Assembly (NCBI GenBank): GCA_018970085.1
Contig: JAGWXD010000004.1
Span: forward strand, 1-64,000
Reading direction: 5' to 3'
DNA: 64,000 nucleotides
DNA from: Cyanobacteria bacterium REEB459
Lineage (GTDB): Bacteria; Cyanobacteriota; Cyanobacteriia; Phormidesmidales; Phormidesmidaceae
The notes under the pieces were generated by a model that had not been told where the DNA came from, did not search any database, and worked only from the letters and a program-made list of their open reading frames with translations. Below are positions 17,247 through 26,863 of the stretch, piece after piece. Made by a program: the position numbers and the translations under genes. How positions within the stretch are numbered: position 1 is the first letter of the stretch; each line of letters opens with the position of its first letter.

Positions 17247-18359
17247 TTAACAGCGTTGATAGCGCATACCTGGCAATAGGGTAATTAAACCCAACAGTTC
17301 CAGCTGGGCCAGGCTGCTTAACAGTTCCCCCGTGGGTTTGGCTAACTGCTGGCTGAGGTAATCAACGCTAACCGGTTCATGGTCGATCTCCGCCAGTACC
17401 GCCGCCAGTTCTAGGGCCAGACTGGGGGGGTCGGCAGGGCTGGAAGCTAGATAAGGACCCCGACCGAGTTCTGCCACTAAGGTAGTTTCGTCTAAGACCA
17501 TCTGGGCCCCCTGGGCAATCAGGTCTAGACAACCCGAACTGCAGGGGTTGTCTAGGGATCCAGGTAGGGCAAACACTTCTCGACCATAGTCGTTGGCTAA
17601 GCGGGCCGTAATCAGAGCGCCCGATCTCCGGGGTGCTTCGGTCACCACCACCAGCCGGCTAAGGCCAGCAATAATTCGGTTACGGCGGGGAAAATGCCCT
17701 CGATCGGGAGGTGTACCGTTGGCGTACTCACTCAAGAGCAGGCCAGCCTCTGCGATTTGGGCCTGTAAATCGCGGTTACTGAGGGGATAGGCCTGATCTA
17801 CCCCGGTTCCCAGCACCCCAATGGTCAAGCCCCCACTGCTTAGAGCCTGGCTATGGGCATGGCGATCGATACCCCGGGCCAGCCCCGACACAACGATGAC
17901 ATGATGGGCCACCAGTTGCTGCACCAGGCGACGAGTCCAGCTTTGACCATAGCTAGAAGGCTCACGGGTGCCGACCACTGCCACGGTTGGCAGGGTTTGT
18001 AGGGCCCTGACAAGTTCGGGCCGACCCCGATAGTAAAGCAGTGGCGGTGGATCGGTAATCTCAAAGAGCAGGGCAGGATAGTCTGGATCCCCCGGAGTCC
18101 AGAAATTGGGGCAACGGCTTTCCTGGTTGCTCAGCACCTGCAGGGGAGAGATCGATTGGCGATACTCCAGCAGGGCAGTGCCCATCCCCAGGCCAATGCC
18201 TTCTACCGCTAGTAACTCGTAGCCCGGGGCCTGCCAGGCCTCGGCCAAACTGCCAAAGTGGCTATGGAGTCGCTTCAGGAGTACTGGTCCTACCCCCCTG
18301 GCCTGGGACCAGGCTACCCAATAGGCCCGTTCACTAATCACCTGGAATCTATCCTTCAA
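17247..18359 (-). CDS. dprA: DNA-processing protein DprA
   Basis: 370 residues. N-terminal helix-hairpin-helix/SAM-like part (ARGVGPVLLKRL), Rossmann-like core with VAVVGTREPSSYG (about 128), VVSGLARGID, GVLGTGVDQAYP, GHFPRRNRIIAGLS and GREVFALPGS, then a C-terminal winged helix (about 305-365). DprA protects incoming single-stranded DNA and loads RecA in natural transformation. Complete for the family. With the pilMNOQ operon 3 kb away, this fits a naturally transformable cyanobacterium. Confidence 0.95.
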   Translation of the reverse strand: MKDRFQVISERAYWVAWSQARGVGPVLLKRLHSHFGSLAEAWQAPGYELLAVEGIGLGMGTALLEYRQSISPLQVLSNQESRCPNFWTPGDPDYPALLFEITDPPPLLYYRGRPELVRALQTLPTVAVVGTREPSSYGQSWTRRLVQQLVAHHVIVVSGLARGIDRHAHSQALSSGGLTIGVLGTGVDQAYPLSNRDLQAQIAEAGLLLSEYANGTPPDRGHFPRRNRIIAGLSRLVVVTEAPRRSGALITARLANDYGREVFALPGSLDNPCSSGCLDLIAQGAQMVLDETTLVAELGRGPYLASSPADPPSLALELAAVLAEIDHEPVSVDYLSQQLAKPTGELLSSLAQLELLGLITLLPGMRYQRC

Positions 18360-18490
18360 GGGTTCTGTGCCTAGGGTGCCCGAAGCCCGGCTGGCAATTT
18401 CGCAAAACAGAAAATTCCATTCCCTTTAGGTGGGCAGATTATGGGGTTGGCAGATTAGAGTACCATGGAGCCCATTGTCGATGTTCTGCC

Positions 18491-19438
18491 ATGCACCAGG
18501 GTGCCTCTCCCCGCCACCTCACCTACCGCCTGCTGCTGACCAGCCTCTGGGCCACCCTGCTGCTGTTGGTGGTAGAGGCGATCGGGGGTTGGGCAAGCCA
18601 CTCCCTAACCCTGCTGGCCGAGTCTCTCCATACCCTGGTGGATAGCTTTAGTACCATCTTAAGCCTGGTGGCGGTTACCTCTCCCCAACGCCAGATGGGT
18701 CGAGAGGTTTGGGGCCATGGTCGGGCCGAGGTGGCGGCCACCTTGATTTTATGTGCTTTTCTAGGCTTTACCGGTACCAGTCTGCTGTTCATTGCCCTCA
18801 GCCAGATGCTCAAGACTCTTCAGGGTATCGCCGATCCCTTTACCGTCAGCCTGCCCATCCAGGTGCTCTGGTTTACTGCTGCCATGGTGATTTTAACCAT
18901 TAGCCTGGGTATCTATGCCAGTTACCAGGCTCGTAACCTTAACAGCCTGGCGCTCAAACTCAATAGCCACCACTTTCTTGCCGACGCCTGGTTAAGTCTA
19001 ACCATGGTAGGGGTGCTGATGGCCATCTGGCAACATCAACTCTGGCTTGACCCGGTCTATAGCCTGGTACTGCTGCCCCTGGTAGCCCGCAGTCTATGGC
19101 GAGTACTCAATGACCAATTACCAATGCTGTTACGCCCTACCGCCATTGCTCCCGAGGCGATCGCCCATCTGGTAACCCAGGTAGACGGGGTGGTTCAATG
19201 TACTCGCATCCGCTCTCGGGGGATGGTGGGCCGCCAGGTCTGGATTGAGTTAAATCTGGTGCTACACCCGGAATTTCTAGCTAGTGCTGAGCCCATAGGA
19301 GAGCAGATCGAAGCTCGACTGCGGCACCAGTACGGCCCCCTACGTACCCGCATCTGGGTTGAAGGGGCGGCGACCCAAACCTACCAGTACTTAAGACCTG
19401 ACCCCTCCTATCCTCGCCCTCCCCTGGAGGAAGGCTGA
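18491..19438 (+). CDS. Cation diffusion facilitator family transporter
   Basis: 315 residues with about six membrane helices. The metal-site pattern ESLHTLVDSFST in helix 2, the typical WGHGRAEVAATL loop and NSHHFLADAWLSL in helix 5 mark the CDF family, which exports Zn, Co, Fe or Mn by proton antiport. The C-terminal cytoplasmic metallochaperone-like domain is present (GVVQCTRIRSRGMVGRQVWI, about 228-250). ATG at 18491. The metal cannot be assigned safely. Confidence 0.92.
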   Translation: MHQGASPRHLTYRLLLTSLWATLLLLVVEAIGGWASHSLTLLAESLHTLVDSFSTILSLVAVTSPQRQMGREVWGHGRAEVAATLILCAFLGFTGTSLLFIALSQMLKTLQGIADPFTVSLPIQVLWFTAAMVILTISLGIYASYQARNLNSLALKLNSHHFLADAWLSLTMVGVLMAIWQHQLWLDPVYSLVLLPLVARSLWRVLNDQLPMLLRPTAIAPEAIAHLVTQVDGVVQCTRIRSRGMVGRQVWIELNLVLHPEFLASAEPIGEQIEARLRHQYGPLRTRIWVEGAATQTYQYLRPDPSYPRPPLEEG

Positions 19439-19459
19439 TTGCCCAGACTGGTCTCCCCC

Positions 19460-20755
19460 CTAGCGACCATCCCAGGCGGCGGCGGCCGCCGCGATCGCCT
19501 GATCAACGGTTTTCTGCCCTAGCATAGCGGCCTGAAGATTGTCGTAGATAATCCCCTGCAGCTCCTTAATCCCCTCTAGGGGAGGAATTAATACCTCAGC
19601 TCGGTTCATTTGGGCAGCACTCACCGAACGGGCCCGATCTTCGGGGGTGGGCACCTTACCAGCGGTATTGGTGAAATACCCATCCTTAAGGGCCGCTACG
19701 GTAGACGGCAACACCCCTGCCAGTTTGGCAAAGCTCAGCTGATTGAGATCATTGGTCAGGTAAAGGGCAAACTTCAAAGCCGCCTCGGGAACGTCGCTTT
19801 TAGCCGGAATCACCAGGTTCATAACCGCCACATTTTGCTTGCCCGTATTGCCGGTGATTTGGGGTGCACTATCGGTGACCCTGGCAATATTGGCCGCGTT
19901 GGTTTGAATTGTGGGTAAAAACTCAGCCCCAGTAGACAGCAGAGCCAGTTCCCCGGCTTGAAACAGTTCGATCGCCCGTCGATGCCCCTGGGTGAGCACC
20001 TCCTTAGGTAATAGGTCTTGCTGGTAAAGGTCGGTCCAGTACTGAAACACCGCCTTACCCGCTGGCGTATTGAAGCCGGCTTTGCCCTCTAGATTGACTA
20101 GCTCAACCCCCATCTGTACAAAAGACTGCAACACATCGGCCGCATCCTGGGGAACAAAGCTGGTGAAATAGGCGTACTTACCGGTTTTTTCTTTAACAGC
20201 TCGAGCCACCGCCGCCAGTTCGGCAAAGGTGGTCGGTGGCTTGACCCCGGCGGTTTTCAGCAGGTCTTGATTATAGAGGGTAATGTTGGTGGTCAAATAC
20301 CAGGGCAGACCAAAGGTGACACCATTGAGGCTATTAGCTTGCCAGATTTTAGGCAGGTAGAGGGTTTTCTCGGCTGGTTTAATCAGGCTATCTAGGGGTA
20401 GCCAGGCCTTTTTGCTGGCCAACTGGGTGGCAAAGTCTGGGTTCAGGTTCACCAGGTCAGGGGCAGTGCCAGCGGTAACGGCGGTGAGTACCTTACTTTG
20501 CATGTCGGCCCAGGGAATATCAACCCAACGGACCTTGACTCCAGGGTTTTGTCCTTCGTAGGCCGTAATTAACTGGTTGAAGTAGTCGGTAAATTGGGGC
20601 TGCAGCTGCATGGTCCAGAATTCTATCTCCGCCGTCCCCTGGGTTTGCTGGGTCCCTCCCCGAGGGGACTGACCAGCCCCGCAGCCAATCAACCAGCTCA
20701 ACACTAGCCCGGCTAGAGCCAGTAGTAAAAAACCTGTCCAGGAACGTCGTTTCAT
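19460..20755 (-). CDS. Extracellular solute-binding lipoprotein, family 1 (sugar ABC transporter)
   Basis: 431 residues from ATG 20755. An N-terminal lipoprotein signal MKRRSWTGFLLLALAG ends in lipobox LIGC, so the mature protein starts at cysteine 25. The rest matches maltose/sugar-type binding proteins (IEFWTMQ, NPGVKVRWVDIPW, GLPWYLTTNITLYNQDLLK, GKKAWLPL-like hinges). A GTG start further upstream would bury the signal peptide, so it is rejected. It binds a sugar or oligosaccharide in the periplasm for an ABC importer. No permease or ATPase genes are next to it, so the rest of the transporter must be elsewhere. Confidence 0.9.
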   Translation of the reverse strand: MKRRSWTGFLLLALAGLVLSWLIGCGAGQSPRGGTQQTQGTAEIEFWTMQLQPQFTDYFNQLITAYEGQNPGVKVRWVDIPWADMQSKVLTAVTAGTAPDLVNLNPDFATQLASKKAWLPLDSLIKPAEKTLYLPKIWQANSLNGVTFGLPWYLTTNITLYNQDLLKTAGVKPPTTFAELAAVARAVKEKTGKYAYFTSFVPQDAADVLQSFVQMGVELVNLEGKAGFNTPAGKAVFQYWTDLYQQDLLPKEVLTQGHRRAIELFQAGELALLSTGAEFLPTIQTNAANIARVTDSAPQITGNTGKQNVAVMNLVIPAKSDVPEAALKFALYLTNDLNQLSFAKLAGVLPSTVAALKDGYFTNTAGKVPTPEDRARSVSAAQMNRAEVLIPPLEGIKELQGIIYDNLQAAMLGQKTVDQAIAAAAAAWDGR

Positions 20756-21174
20756 TGGGAATTTCTCAGGGCAAAGAGGGAAACAATCAAGTGGGTAAAC
20801 CAGGGCCGTCACCCAGGTTCTGGGTCAACCCTATTGTAGGGCTTCCCTAGACCATCCCCCCGGCACCCGTACCCATGCACCATACCCATGCACCATAGTA
20901 CCCCAGCCCTACAGCCGGTAGCCGGCCCCAGGGGGTAGGGCCTTAAGCGGCTGGGCAGATTTATGGGCAGATTTATCTCAGAAAAGTGGCAAATCTTGAT
21001 CAAATTGTGTACCATTCGTTAGCTTCATCTTCCCAGAGTTAATCAGCAACTCCTGGTATCTCTGGAAATGTAGCTGCAGTCGCTGCTTCAGGGTTTTTGG
21101 TACTGGCATGGTCAGACTCTGCCGGTCTGACTGGGGTAACGGGTTGAGCTGTGAGAGGGTTTGGGAACACTGCT
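20756..21174. other. Intergenic region upstream of pilM
   Basis: About 420 bp between divergent genes. It contains a direct repeat ACCCATGCACCAT (20871-20895 region) flanked by GTACC words. It should contain the promoter for pilMNOQ. No gene seen. Confidence 0.4.
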
Positions 21175-22278
21175 GTGGATAGCCTGAAAGCCATGTTTAA
21201 TCGAAAGCCTCTGGGAGTTGGCATTGAGTTAACCCCGGAGCGAATCAATCTGGCTCACCTGCGTAAGCAGGGTAGCCAGCTAAAACTAGAAAATCTGACC
21301 TCAGTGGAGTTGGGGGAAGGCATTTATCAAGAAGGGGAGATTATTGACCCCCCCGCCATGATAGATGCCCTGCAAGAGCTATTGGCGGCCAGTAATTTGC
21401 GGCCTAGGCAAGTGAGTAGCGCTATTCCTGGTCGGGCGATCGCCAAGATTATTCCAGTTCCTGCCGAACTGGATGATAACGAGCTGCGGGAGATGGTGTT
21501 AAACCAGGAAGCCAACCTGTATCTGCCCTTTCCCCGCGAAGAGGCGGATGTGGACTACCAGAAGTTGGGATACTTCGTCGACGAGGATGGCATTGAAAAG
21601 ATTCGAGTCCTGCTGGTGGGGGTGCGCAAGGAATTGACTGACCCCTACGTCGAGGTGTTTCAGCAGGCGGGCCTGACCCTCCATAGCCTGGAGACCTCCA
21701 GCTTTGCTTTGATTCGAGCTATGCGTGAGCAGTTGCGCCAGTTTACCTCCCAGGAGGCGGCAGCCCTGGTGGATATTCAGTTTGAAAATACAGAAATTTC
21801 CATCGTGGTAGACGGGGTGCCCCACTTTTCTAGAACCGTACCCACCGGTACCTGGCAAATTCAAAATGCCCTCAGCCGGGCTATGAACCTGCCCCCCTCT
21901 CGCCACAGTGATCTGTTACAGGGTATCACTGTGCCGGTGCAGGCCATGGATACGGTGGGGTCTCCCCAGATGGCTGGGGTTAACAACCCCGGCACCATTG
22001 CCATGCTGCGGGTGTTGGGGGAACTGTGCGACGAACTGCGTCGTTCCATTGACTTCTACCTGAACCAGGAAGAGAACATGGAGATTGCCCAACTGCTGCT
22101 GGCGGGGCCGGGGGCCTCAATTCGCCAGTTAGATGATTTCCTCTCCCAGCGCTTAGCGATTCCTACCAGCACCATTGATCCCTTTACGGTGCTGGGGCTC
22201 AAGGCAGGAGAAGAGGTCGCTGAAAGCCAGCGGTCAGGGTTGGCGACGGTGATTGGTCTGGCGTTGCGAGAGGTTTAA
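21175..22278 (+). CDS. pilM: Type IV pilus assembly protein PilM
   Basis: 367 residues, actin-like ATPase of the inner-membrane alignment complex. GVGIELTPERINLAHL at the N-terminus is the typical first subdomain; SAIPGRAIAKIIPVP and LLAGPGASIRQLDDFL follow family order. The GTG at 21175 gives about 13 residues before GVGIEL, as in other cyanobacterial PilM proteins; an in-frame GTG at 21151 and ATG at 21193 are alternatives. First gene of pilMNOQ; pilN begins two bases after its stop. PilM recruits PilN through its N-terminal peptide. Confidence 0.93.
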   Translation: MDSLKAMFNRKPLGVGIELTPERINLAHLRKQGSQLKLENLTSVELGEGIYQEGEIIDPPAMIDALQELLAASNLRPRQVSSAIPGRAIAKIIPVPAELDDNELREMVLNQEANLYLPFPREEADVDYQKLGYFVDEDGIEKIRVLLVGVRKELTDPYVEVFQQAGLTLHSLETSSFALIRAMREQLRQFTSQEAAALVDIQFENTEISIVVDGVPHFSRTVPTGTWQIQNALSRAMNLPPSRHSDLLQGITVPVQAMDTVGSPQMAGVNNPGTIAMLRVLGELCDELRRSIDFYLNQEENMEIAQLLLAGPGASIRQLDDFLSQRLAIPTSTIDPFTVLGLKAGEEVAESQRSGLATVIGLALREV

Positions 22279-22280
22279 CC

Positions 22281-23090
22281 ATGTATAGCCTGGACATTAA
22301 CTTTCTTAAGGATCGAGATACACGCATTTTTGAGACCCGCAGCCGCAGCCAGGGCGGGGTAAACCAAGCCGATCGCAGTCTGCTTCTCTATGGCCTATTG
22401 GGGGCTCTGCTGCCCCTGGCGTTGGTGACTGGCTATTGGGCCTTTACCCGTAACCAGGTGAGTCAGTTAGAGGCTAAAAATACCGAGTTAGATGGGGAAT
22501 TAGCTCAAATTCAAAGCCAGCTCCGGGAGATCGGCGGTATTCAAGGCCAAATTGATAGTATCAAGGCTGAGAACAATGCCTTTGTTGCCATCTTTGATCA
22601 AATTGTGCCCTGGTCGGCTCTATTGCAAGACATTCGCGATCGCACCCCCGCTGCCATTCAAATTACTAACTTGAGCCAGACCGCCGGGGTGACCCCCACC
22701 CCCATCGCCAATGCCCCCGCGGCCTCCCAGACCGCTGCGGCCAATGCCCCCGCCGCCCCCAAGCTGAGCGGTATTAGCATTCAGGGGGTAGCCTGCAACT
22801 TCAACGCCATTAACGACTTTACCCTGGTGTTGCAGAAATCGCCCCTGCTGGCCCCCGCCTCGGTGGCGATCGACAAGGCCCAGCAACAAACTAAAGCACT
22901 CGACCCCCTGGTGGATGGCCGGTGTCCCGGTGCCGTCGCCGACGTCCCCGGCCACCTGGTGGACTACACCCTTCGAGCCAACCTCACCAGCACCCCCTCC
23001 TCTCAGTTAATTAGTGCCCTAGAGCAGCGCGGGGCGATGGGGCTGGTCACCCGTCTGCGTGCCCTTAGAAGTACAGGAGTTCTGCAGTAA
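22281..23090 (+). CDS. pilN: Type IV pilus assembly protein PilN
   Basis: 269 residues. It starts MYSLDINFLKDR, the short cytoplasmic PilN peptide that docks into PilM, followed by one membrane helix (about 37-57), a coiled coil (about 60-95) and a periplasmic ferredoxin-like domain. An alanine/proline-rich linker sits near 140-160. Part of the inner-membrane platform for twitching motility and DNA uptake. Its stop overlaps the pilO start (TAATG), so translation is coupled. Confidence 0.93.
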   Translation: MYSLDINFLKDRDTRIFETRSRSQGGVNQADRSLLLYGLLGALLPLALVTGYWAFTRNQVSQLEAKNTELDGELAQIQSQLREIGGIQGQIDSIKAENNAFVAIFDQIVPWSALLQDIRDRTPAAIQITNLSQTAGVTPTPIANAPAASQTAAANAPAAPKLSGISIQGVACNFNAINDFTLVLQKSPLLAPASVAIDKAQQQTKALDPLVDGRCPGAVADVPGHLVDYTLRANLTSTPSSQLISALEQRGAMGLVTRLRALRSTGVLQ

Positions 23091-23986
23091 TGACATCCTC
23101 TGGTGATTTTTTCTCCCTGGACACCGATCGCACCACCGTCTCAGAACGGCCGGTCACCTACCCCACCGCCTTTGGCATCACCCTCACCCCCCGGGTGCAG
23201 ATGATTGCCTTTTTACTGCTGGGGCTGGCGGCAGCCTACGGTCTCTATAACGTCTTAGTGAAGCCAGTGCAGCTAGAAAAAGAAAAACTAGAAGCCCAGG
23301 TGAGCCAGAAACAGGCCCAGGTTGATCAGCAAAAGGCAGACCTGAAAAACCTACCCGAACTCCAGGCCAACCTGCAACAGGCCATGGCGCAACGTATGGG
23401 GATCTACGGGCTACTGGGCAAAAGCCAAAGTCTCGACACCCTACTCCTTGATATTAACCAGCAAATTCAAAGCAGCAACAGCGCCATTGCCACCGCGCTG
23501 CGGGCTAATTCCCAGAGTCTCAAGCCAGACCAACTGGCGGCCCTGGGCTTAAGCCCAGCCCAGGTAGACCGCATTCGTAGCCAGTTTGGCCGTACACCGG
23601 GCTTACAAAAACTGCTGTACACCTCTGAACTCACCAGCTTTAGCCCCAAGGACCCGGTGCCCTACACAGAGGGTCCGCCCGAATTGGCTAATAAGCTCAA
23701 ACGGCAAACCGTAGAGGTGTCGATGCGAGCCCTATTTCCCCAGACCCTGACGATTTTGCGTAACCTCGAACGCCTAGAGCCCCTGCTGATCGTTCGCGAT
23801 GTCAAACAAGAGATTGCCCCCCCGCCAGCTGGGGTGCAAGAGCAACAACTCCAGGGGATTACCCGCCTGCTAAATACCAGTTTTACCCTCGATGTGTTGG
23901 TTCCGGCCATCGATCCAGGCAAACCCCCCGCCCCGCCAGCCCCTAAACCAGCCGCCAAAGTAGGCGGCGTCCCCCCGGCCCAATAA
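23090..23986 (+). CDS. pilO: Type IV pilus assembly protein PilO
   Basis: 298 residues: short cytoplasmic N-terminus, one membrane helix (about 37-58), a periplasmic coiled coil rich in Q/K (about 60-100) and a globular domain, ending in a proline/alanine-rich tail. Position after pilN and before pilQ, plus this layout, identify PilO, which pairs with PilN. Sequence similarity is intrinsically weak in this family, so context carries much of the call. Confidence 0.88.
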   Translation: MTSSGDFFSLDTDRTTVSERPVTYPTAFGITLTPRVQMIAFLLLGLAAAYGLYNVLVKPVQLEKEKLEAQVSQKQAQVDQQKADLKNLPELQANLQQAMAQRMGIYGLLGKSQSLDTLLLDINQQIQSSNSAIATALRANSQSLKPDQLAALGLSPAQVDRIRSQFGRTPGLQKLLYTSELTSFSPKDPVPYTEGPPELANKLKRQTVEVSMRALFPQTLTILRNLERLEPLLIVRDVKQEIAPPPAGVQEQQLQGITRLLNTSFTLDVLVPAIDPGKPPAPPAPKPAAKVGGVPPAQ

Positions 23987-24019
23987 CCAACCCTATCTTC
24001 TCTTTTCAGGAGTGAACCC

Positions 24020-26185
24020 GTGAACCGTTTAAGCTATTTCCACCCCCTGATTGTCAGTAGCGCCCTGCTTACCCTGGCGGCCCAGCCTGGTCTGGCCTCG
24101 GTCACCAAAATTACCGACGTTCAACTGAACTCCACCTCCACCGGCCTAGCACTGGTCTTCAACACCGAAGCCGGCGACACCAGTAATGTCTTTACCGTTA
24201 GCCAGGGCAATACATTGCGGGCCGATATTACCCGCGCCCAACTCCACCTGCCCAGCGGCGGCAGCTTTCGCCAGGCCAATCCCGCCCCCGGTATTCGTGA
24301 GGTGAGCGTCACTCCCCTCGGTGCCAATAGCGTTCGGGTGACTATTCAAGCCACCGGCAAAGCCCCCACCGGCACCGTTACCTCCTACGGCGATCGGGTG
24401 ATTTTGGCGGTCAATAACAGCGGCCAGCCCAGTCAGGCATCTACCCCGGTTCCTGCCCAGATTGCCACGGTGCCGGGAGCATCTGTCCCCAGTCAGCCCC
24501 TGGCCCAAAGCACCCCTGGCTCAAAGCCAGAGGTGCTGGTGCCCAACCCCCAGGTAACCATTGACGGCAAACCCGTTCCCAAACCCAATCAGGTACCGCC
24601 CCTGCGACCCCGCGCCGTCGCCCCCCCAGTGGGAGATATCGCCATCGCCGAAAGCAGAGTTTTCTCTAGTTCCGTAGACCTGGGTAGCAACCAGCGCATT
24701 CCCAAACTATTACTGCGAAATGCCCCCGCCCGAGAAGTGTTAGCCCTACTGGCCCGGGCGGCCAAACTCAATGTCATTTTTGCCGAGAGTCCAAAGGCGA
24801 CAACCGGCAGTGAAGCCTCCGGCCCTACTAGTGGTGATGTAACCGTTAGTTTAGACATCGAAAACGAATCAGTCCAGGATGTTTTTAACCAGGTTTTACG
24901 GATTACTGGCTTGCAAGCCAATAAGGTAGGGCAGTCTATTTATGTAGGGCGTAAGTTACCGGATGGAGCCCGTCAGTTAGTTACGCGCACTCTCCGTATC
25001 AACCAAGGAAAGATATTAGACGTGTCTGGCTTTTTGGCCTCCCTTGGTGCTGAAGCCACCCAACTGGTTACCCGCCCTCAGGTCCAAACTATTACCACCC
25101 CCAGTGGGGTGGAGGGTGCGCCGCCAATCGTAGAAACGATTAAATTTGAATCTACCCAAATTGTTCCACTCACCTTTAGTCCTCCTGATACAAGTGCTGT
25201 GGCCCAACCTTTGAGAGGGTTGTTAGTGTTAACAGACAATAGACTTAATTCAATTACACTGGTTGGGGAGCAGAGGTTGGTAGCTTTAGGGAGTGAGTAC
25301 CTATCCCAGTTGGATCTGCGTCGTCGGCAAGTTGCAGTTAATGTCAAAATTGTTGATGTCAACCTCACCGCTATCGATCGCTTCGGCACTAGTTTTTCCT
25401 TTGGTCGGGGCAATGCAGACTTTGTCAATACCGGTGGCGCGGGGGTCATTAACTTTGGCGGCAGTTCTCCCGCTGGGATACCCACTCCCCTCAGCCCTGG
25501 CGGTATCAGTGCCATCAATCCGCTGGCGTCGGTGTTTTCTGTACCCAGCCAATTATTACTGCAAATTCAGGCTCAGATTACCAACGGCAATGCCAAAATT
25601 TTGACCGACCCGACCCTGGTGGTTCAAGAAGGCCAGACTGCTAGTGTCACTTTGAGTCAGGAGGTGGTTACCAATATCAAATCCACCATTTCTACCAGTA
25701 CCCCCCCTGTCATCACCACAGAAGTCGAGAAAAAACCTGCTGGCCTATTCCTTGGCCTTCAGGTTGACAAAATCGACGATAATGGCTTCATTACTCTGAC
25801 TGTTGCACCTAAGGTGTCAGCGGTCACGGGTACTCAAAATATTAGTACATCAGCCGGTGCGGGCAGTCAGCTCACCAATACCATCGCTCTGCTGGCCACC
25901 CGGGAGGTAAGCTCTGGGTCTGTGCGCCTGCGGGATGGCCAAACCCTGCTGCTGTCGGGGATTATTCAAGAGTCAGAACGAGATGTGATTAGCAAAATTC
26001 CCATCTTGGGGGATATCCCCATTCTGGGCGCCCTATTTAGGAGTCAAAACACCGAGTCTACACGCACTGAAGTGCTGGTGATGCTCACTCCCCACGTAAT
26101 TGATGATTCTGATCAAGCCACCTTTGGCTATACCTATACCCCTGGGCAGCAAACTCAACAACTGCTCAACCAGGGTTCTCGTTAA
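24020..26185 (+). CDS. pilQ: Type IV pilus secretin PilQ
   Basis: 721 residues. Signal peptide (about 1-26), an N-terminal AMIN domain (ITDVQLNSTSTGLALVFNT, about 30-130), a proline-rich linker (about 140-210), secretin N domains, and the C-terminal secretin beta barrel with VQEGQTASVT and IPILGDIPILGALFRSQNT followed by EVLVMLTPHVI. It forms the outer-membrane gate of the pilus. Last gene of the operon; no pilP is present, as is normal in cyanobacteria. A strong terminator follows. Confidence 0.95.
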   Translation: MNRLSYFHPLIVSSALLTLAAQPGLASVTKITDVQLNSTSTGLALVFNTEAGDTSNVFTVSQGNTLRADITRAQLHLPSGGSFRQANPAPGIREVSVTPLGANSVRVTIQATGKAPTGTVTSYGDRVILAVNNSGQPSQASTPVPAQIATVPGASVPSQPLAQSTPGSKPEVLVPNPQVTIDGKPVPKPNQVPPLRPRAVAPPVGDIAIAESRVFSSSVDLGSNQRIPKLLLRNAPAREVLALLARAAKLNVIFAESPKATTGSEASGPTSGDVTVSLDIENESVQDVFNQVLRITGLQANKVGQSIYVGRKLPDGARQLVTRTLRINQGKILDVSGFLASLGAEATQLVTRPQVQTITTPSGVEGAPPIVETIKFESTQIVPLTFSPPDTSAVAQPLRGLLVLTDNRLNSITLVGEQRLVALGSEYLSQLDLRRRQVAVNVKIVDVNLTAIDRFGTSFSFGRGNADFVNTGGAGVINFGGSSPAGIPTPLSPGGISAINPLASVFSVPSQLLLQIQAQITNGNAKILTDPTLVVQEGQTASVTLSQEVVTNIKSTISTSTPPVITTEVEKKPAGLFLGLQVDKIDDNGFITLTVAPKVSAVTGTQNISTSAGAGSQLTNTIALLATREVSSGSVRLRDGQTLLLSGIIQESERDVISKIPILGDIPILGALFRSQNTESTRTEVLVMLTPHVIDDSDQATFGYTYTPGQQTQQLLNQGSR

Positions 26186-26201
26186 GCGCGTCTGATAACC
26201 T

Positions 26202-26241
26202 GCCGGATTTCTCCCAGGGCGGAAGAAATCCGGCTTTTTTT
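26202..26241 (+). terminator. Rho-independent terminator of pilMNOQ
   Basis: Perfect 11-bp stem GCCGGATTTCT / AGAAATCCGGC with an 11-base loop, followed directly by seven T, 16 bases after the pilQ stop codon. Confidence 0.95.
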
Positions 26242-26389
26242 ATGGCTCCTGGGGTACAGCTTAAGGAGGCAGAACACAGGGGTCATTGTGCTCTTACCCA
26301 TCCTACAGGGTATCCCCATACTCCGCCAGCATCGCCGCCAGAGATTGACGATTACCCTAACTCGGCTCTAATTGCAAACGGATTTGGGC

Positions 26390-26661
26390 AGCACGGCATC
26401 GATCTCCAACTCTAGCTCGGCAAGCCGCTCGTTCTCTTACCTCAGTTATTCGTTGCTCAGTTATTCGTTGCTCTTCTTAAGCCAGGCGGTCTGGCTCTCG
26501 TTCGCGAAGCGTGTCTTTAGACAATTTCTAAGGTTCCACTCAACACCAATGTTAACCACTGCCACCAAGAGGGCTGCCACAGTGAGTCGGTTGCTCCAGA
26601 CTCGGGGCTGGGCGAGGTATCCGAGAAAATAGAAGTCTTCTTCATAGGGCGACGGGCGCAA
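26390..26661 (-). pseudogene. Broken copy of the coiled-coil membrane protein gene
   Basis: This stretch aligns with the middle of the intact gene at 26864-27310 (EEDFYFLGYLAQPRVWSNRL and VAALLVAVVNIGVEWNLRN are nearly identical), but lacks the start and the C-terminus. A foreign segment of about two dozen bases (TTCGCGAAGCGTGTCTTTAG region, 26509-26531) interrupts the helix-coding part, resembling short palindromic repeats seen in cyanobacteria. Clearly a decayed duplicate. Confidence 0.8.
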
Positions 26662-26863
26662 GACCCAGGGAGTGGGCCAGAAGTCTTTTCCCTAGGTTAC
26701 TCACCGGTCTACTCTGAACAGATTGCTAGGCAAGGTTTTTAGCCATCTGGCTGAAGTTAAAGCTGCTCAGTAGTAAGACGAACAAAGGGCCCTAGCCCTT
26801 GCCCATCAGGCCAAAGCCCTACCCATGGGAGAGAGCTGTGCAGGGATCGCTGGGGTGCTGCCA

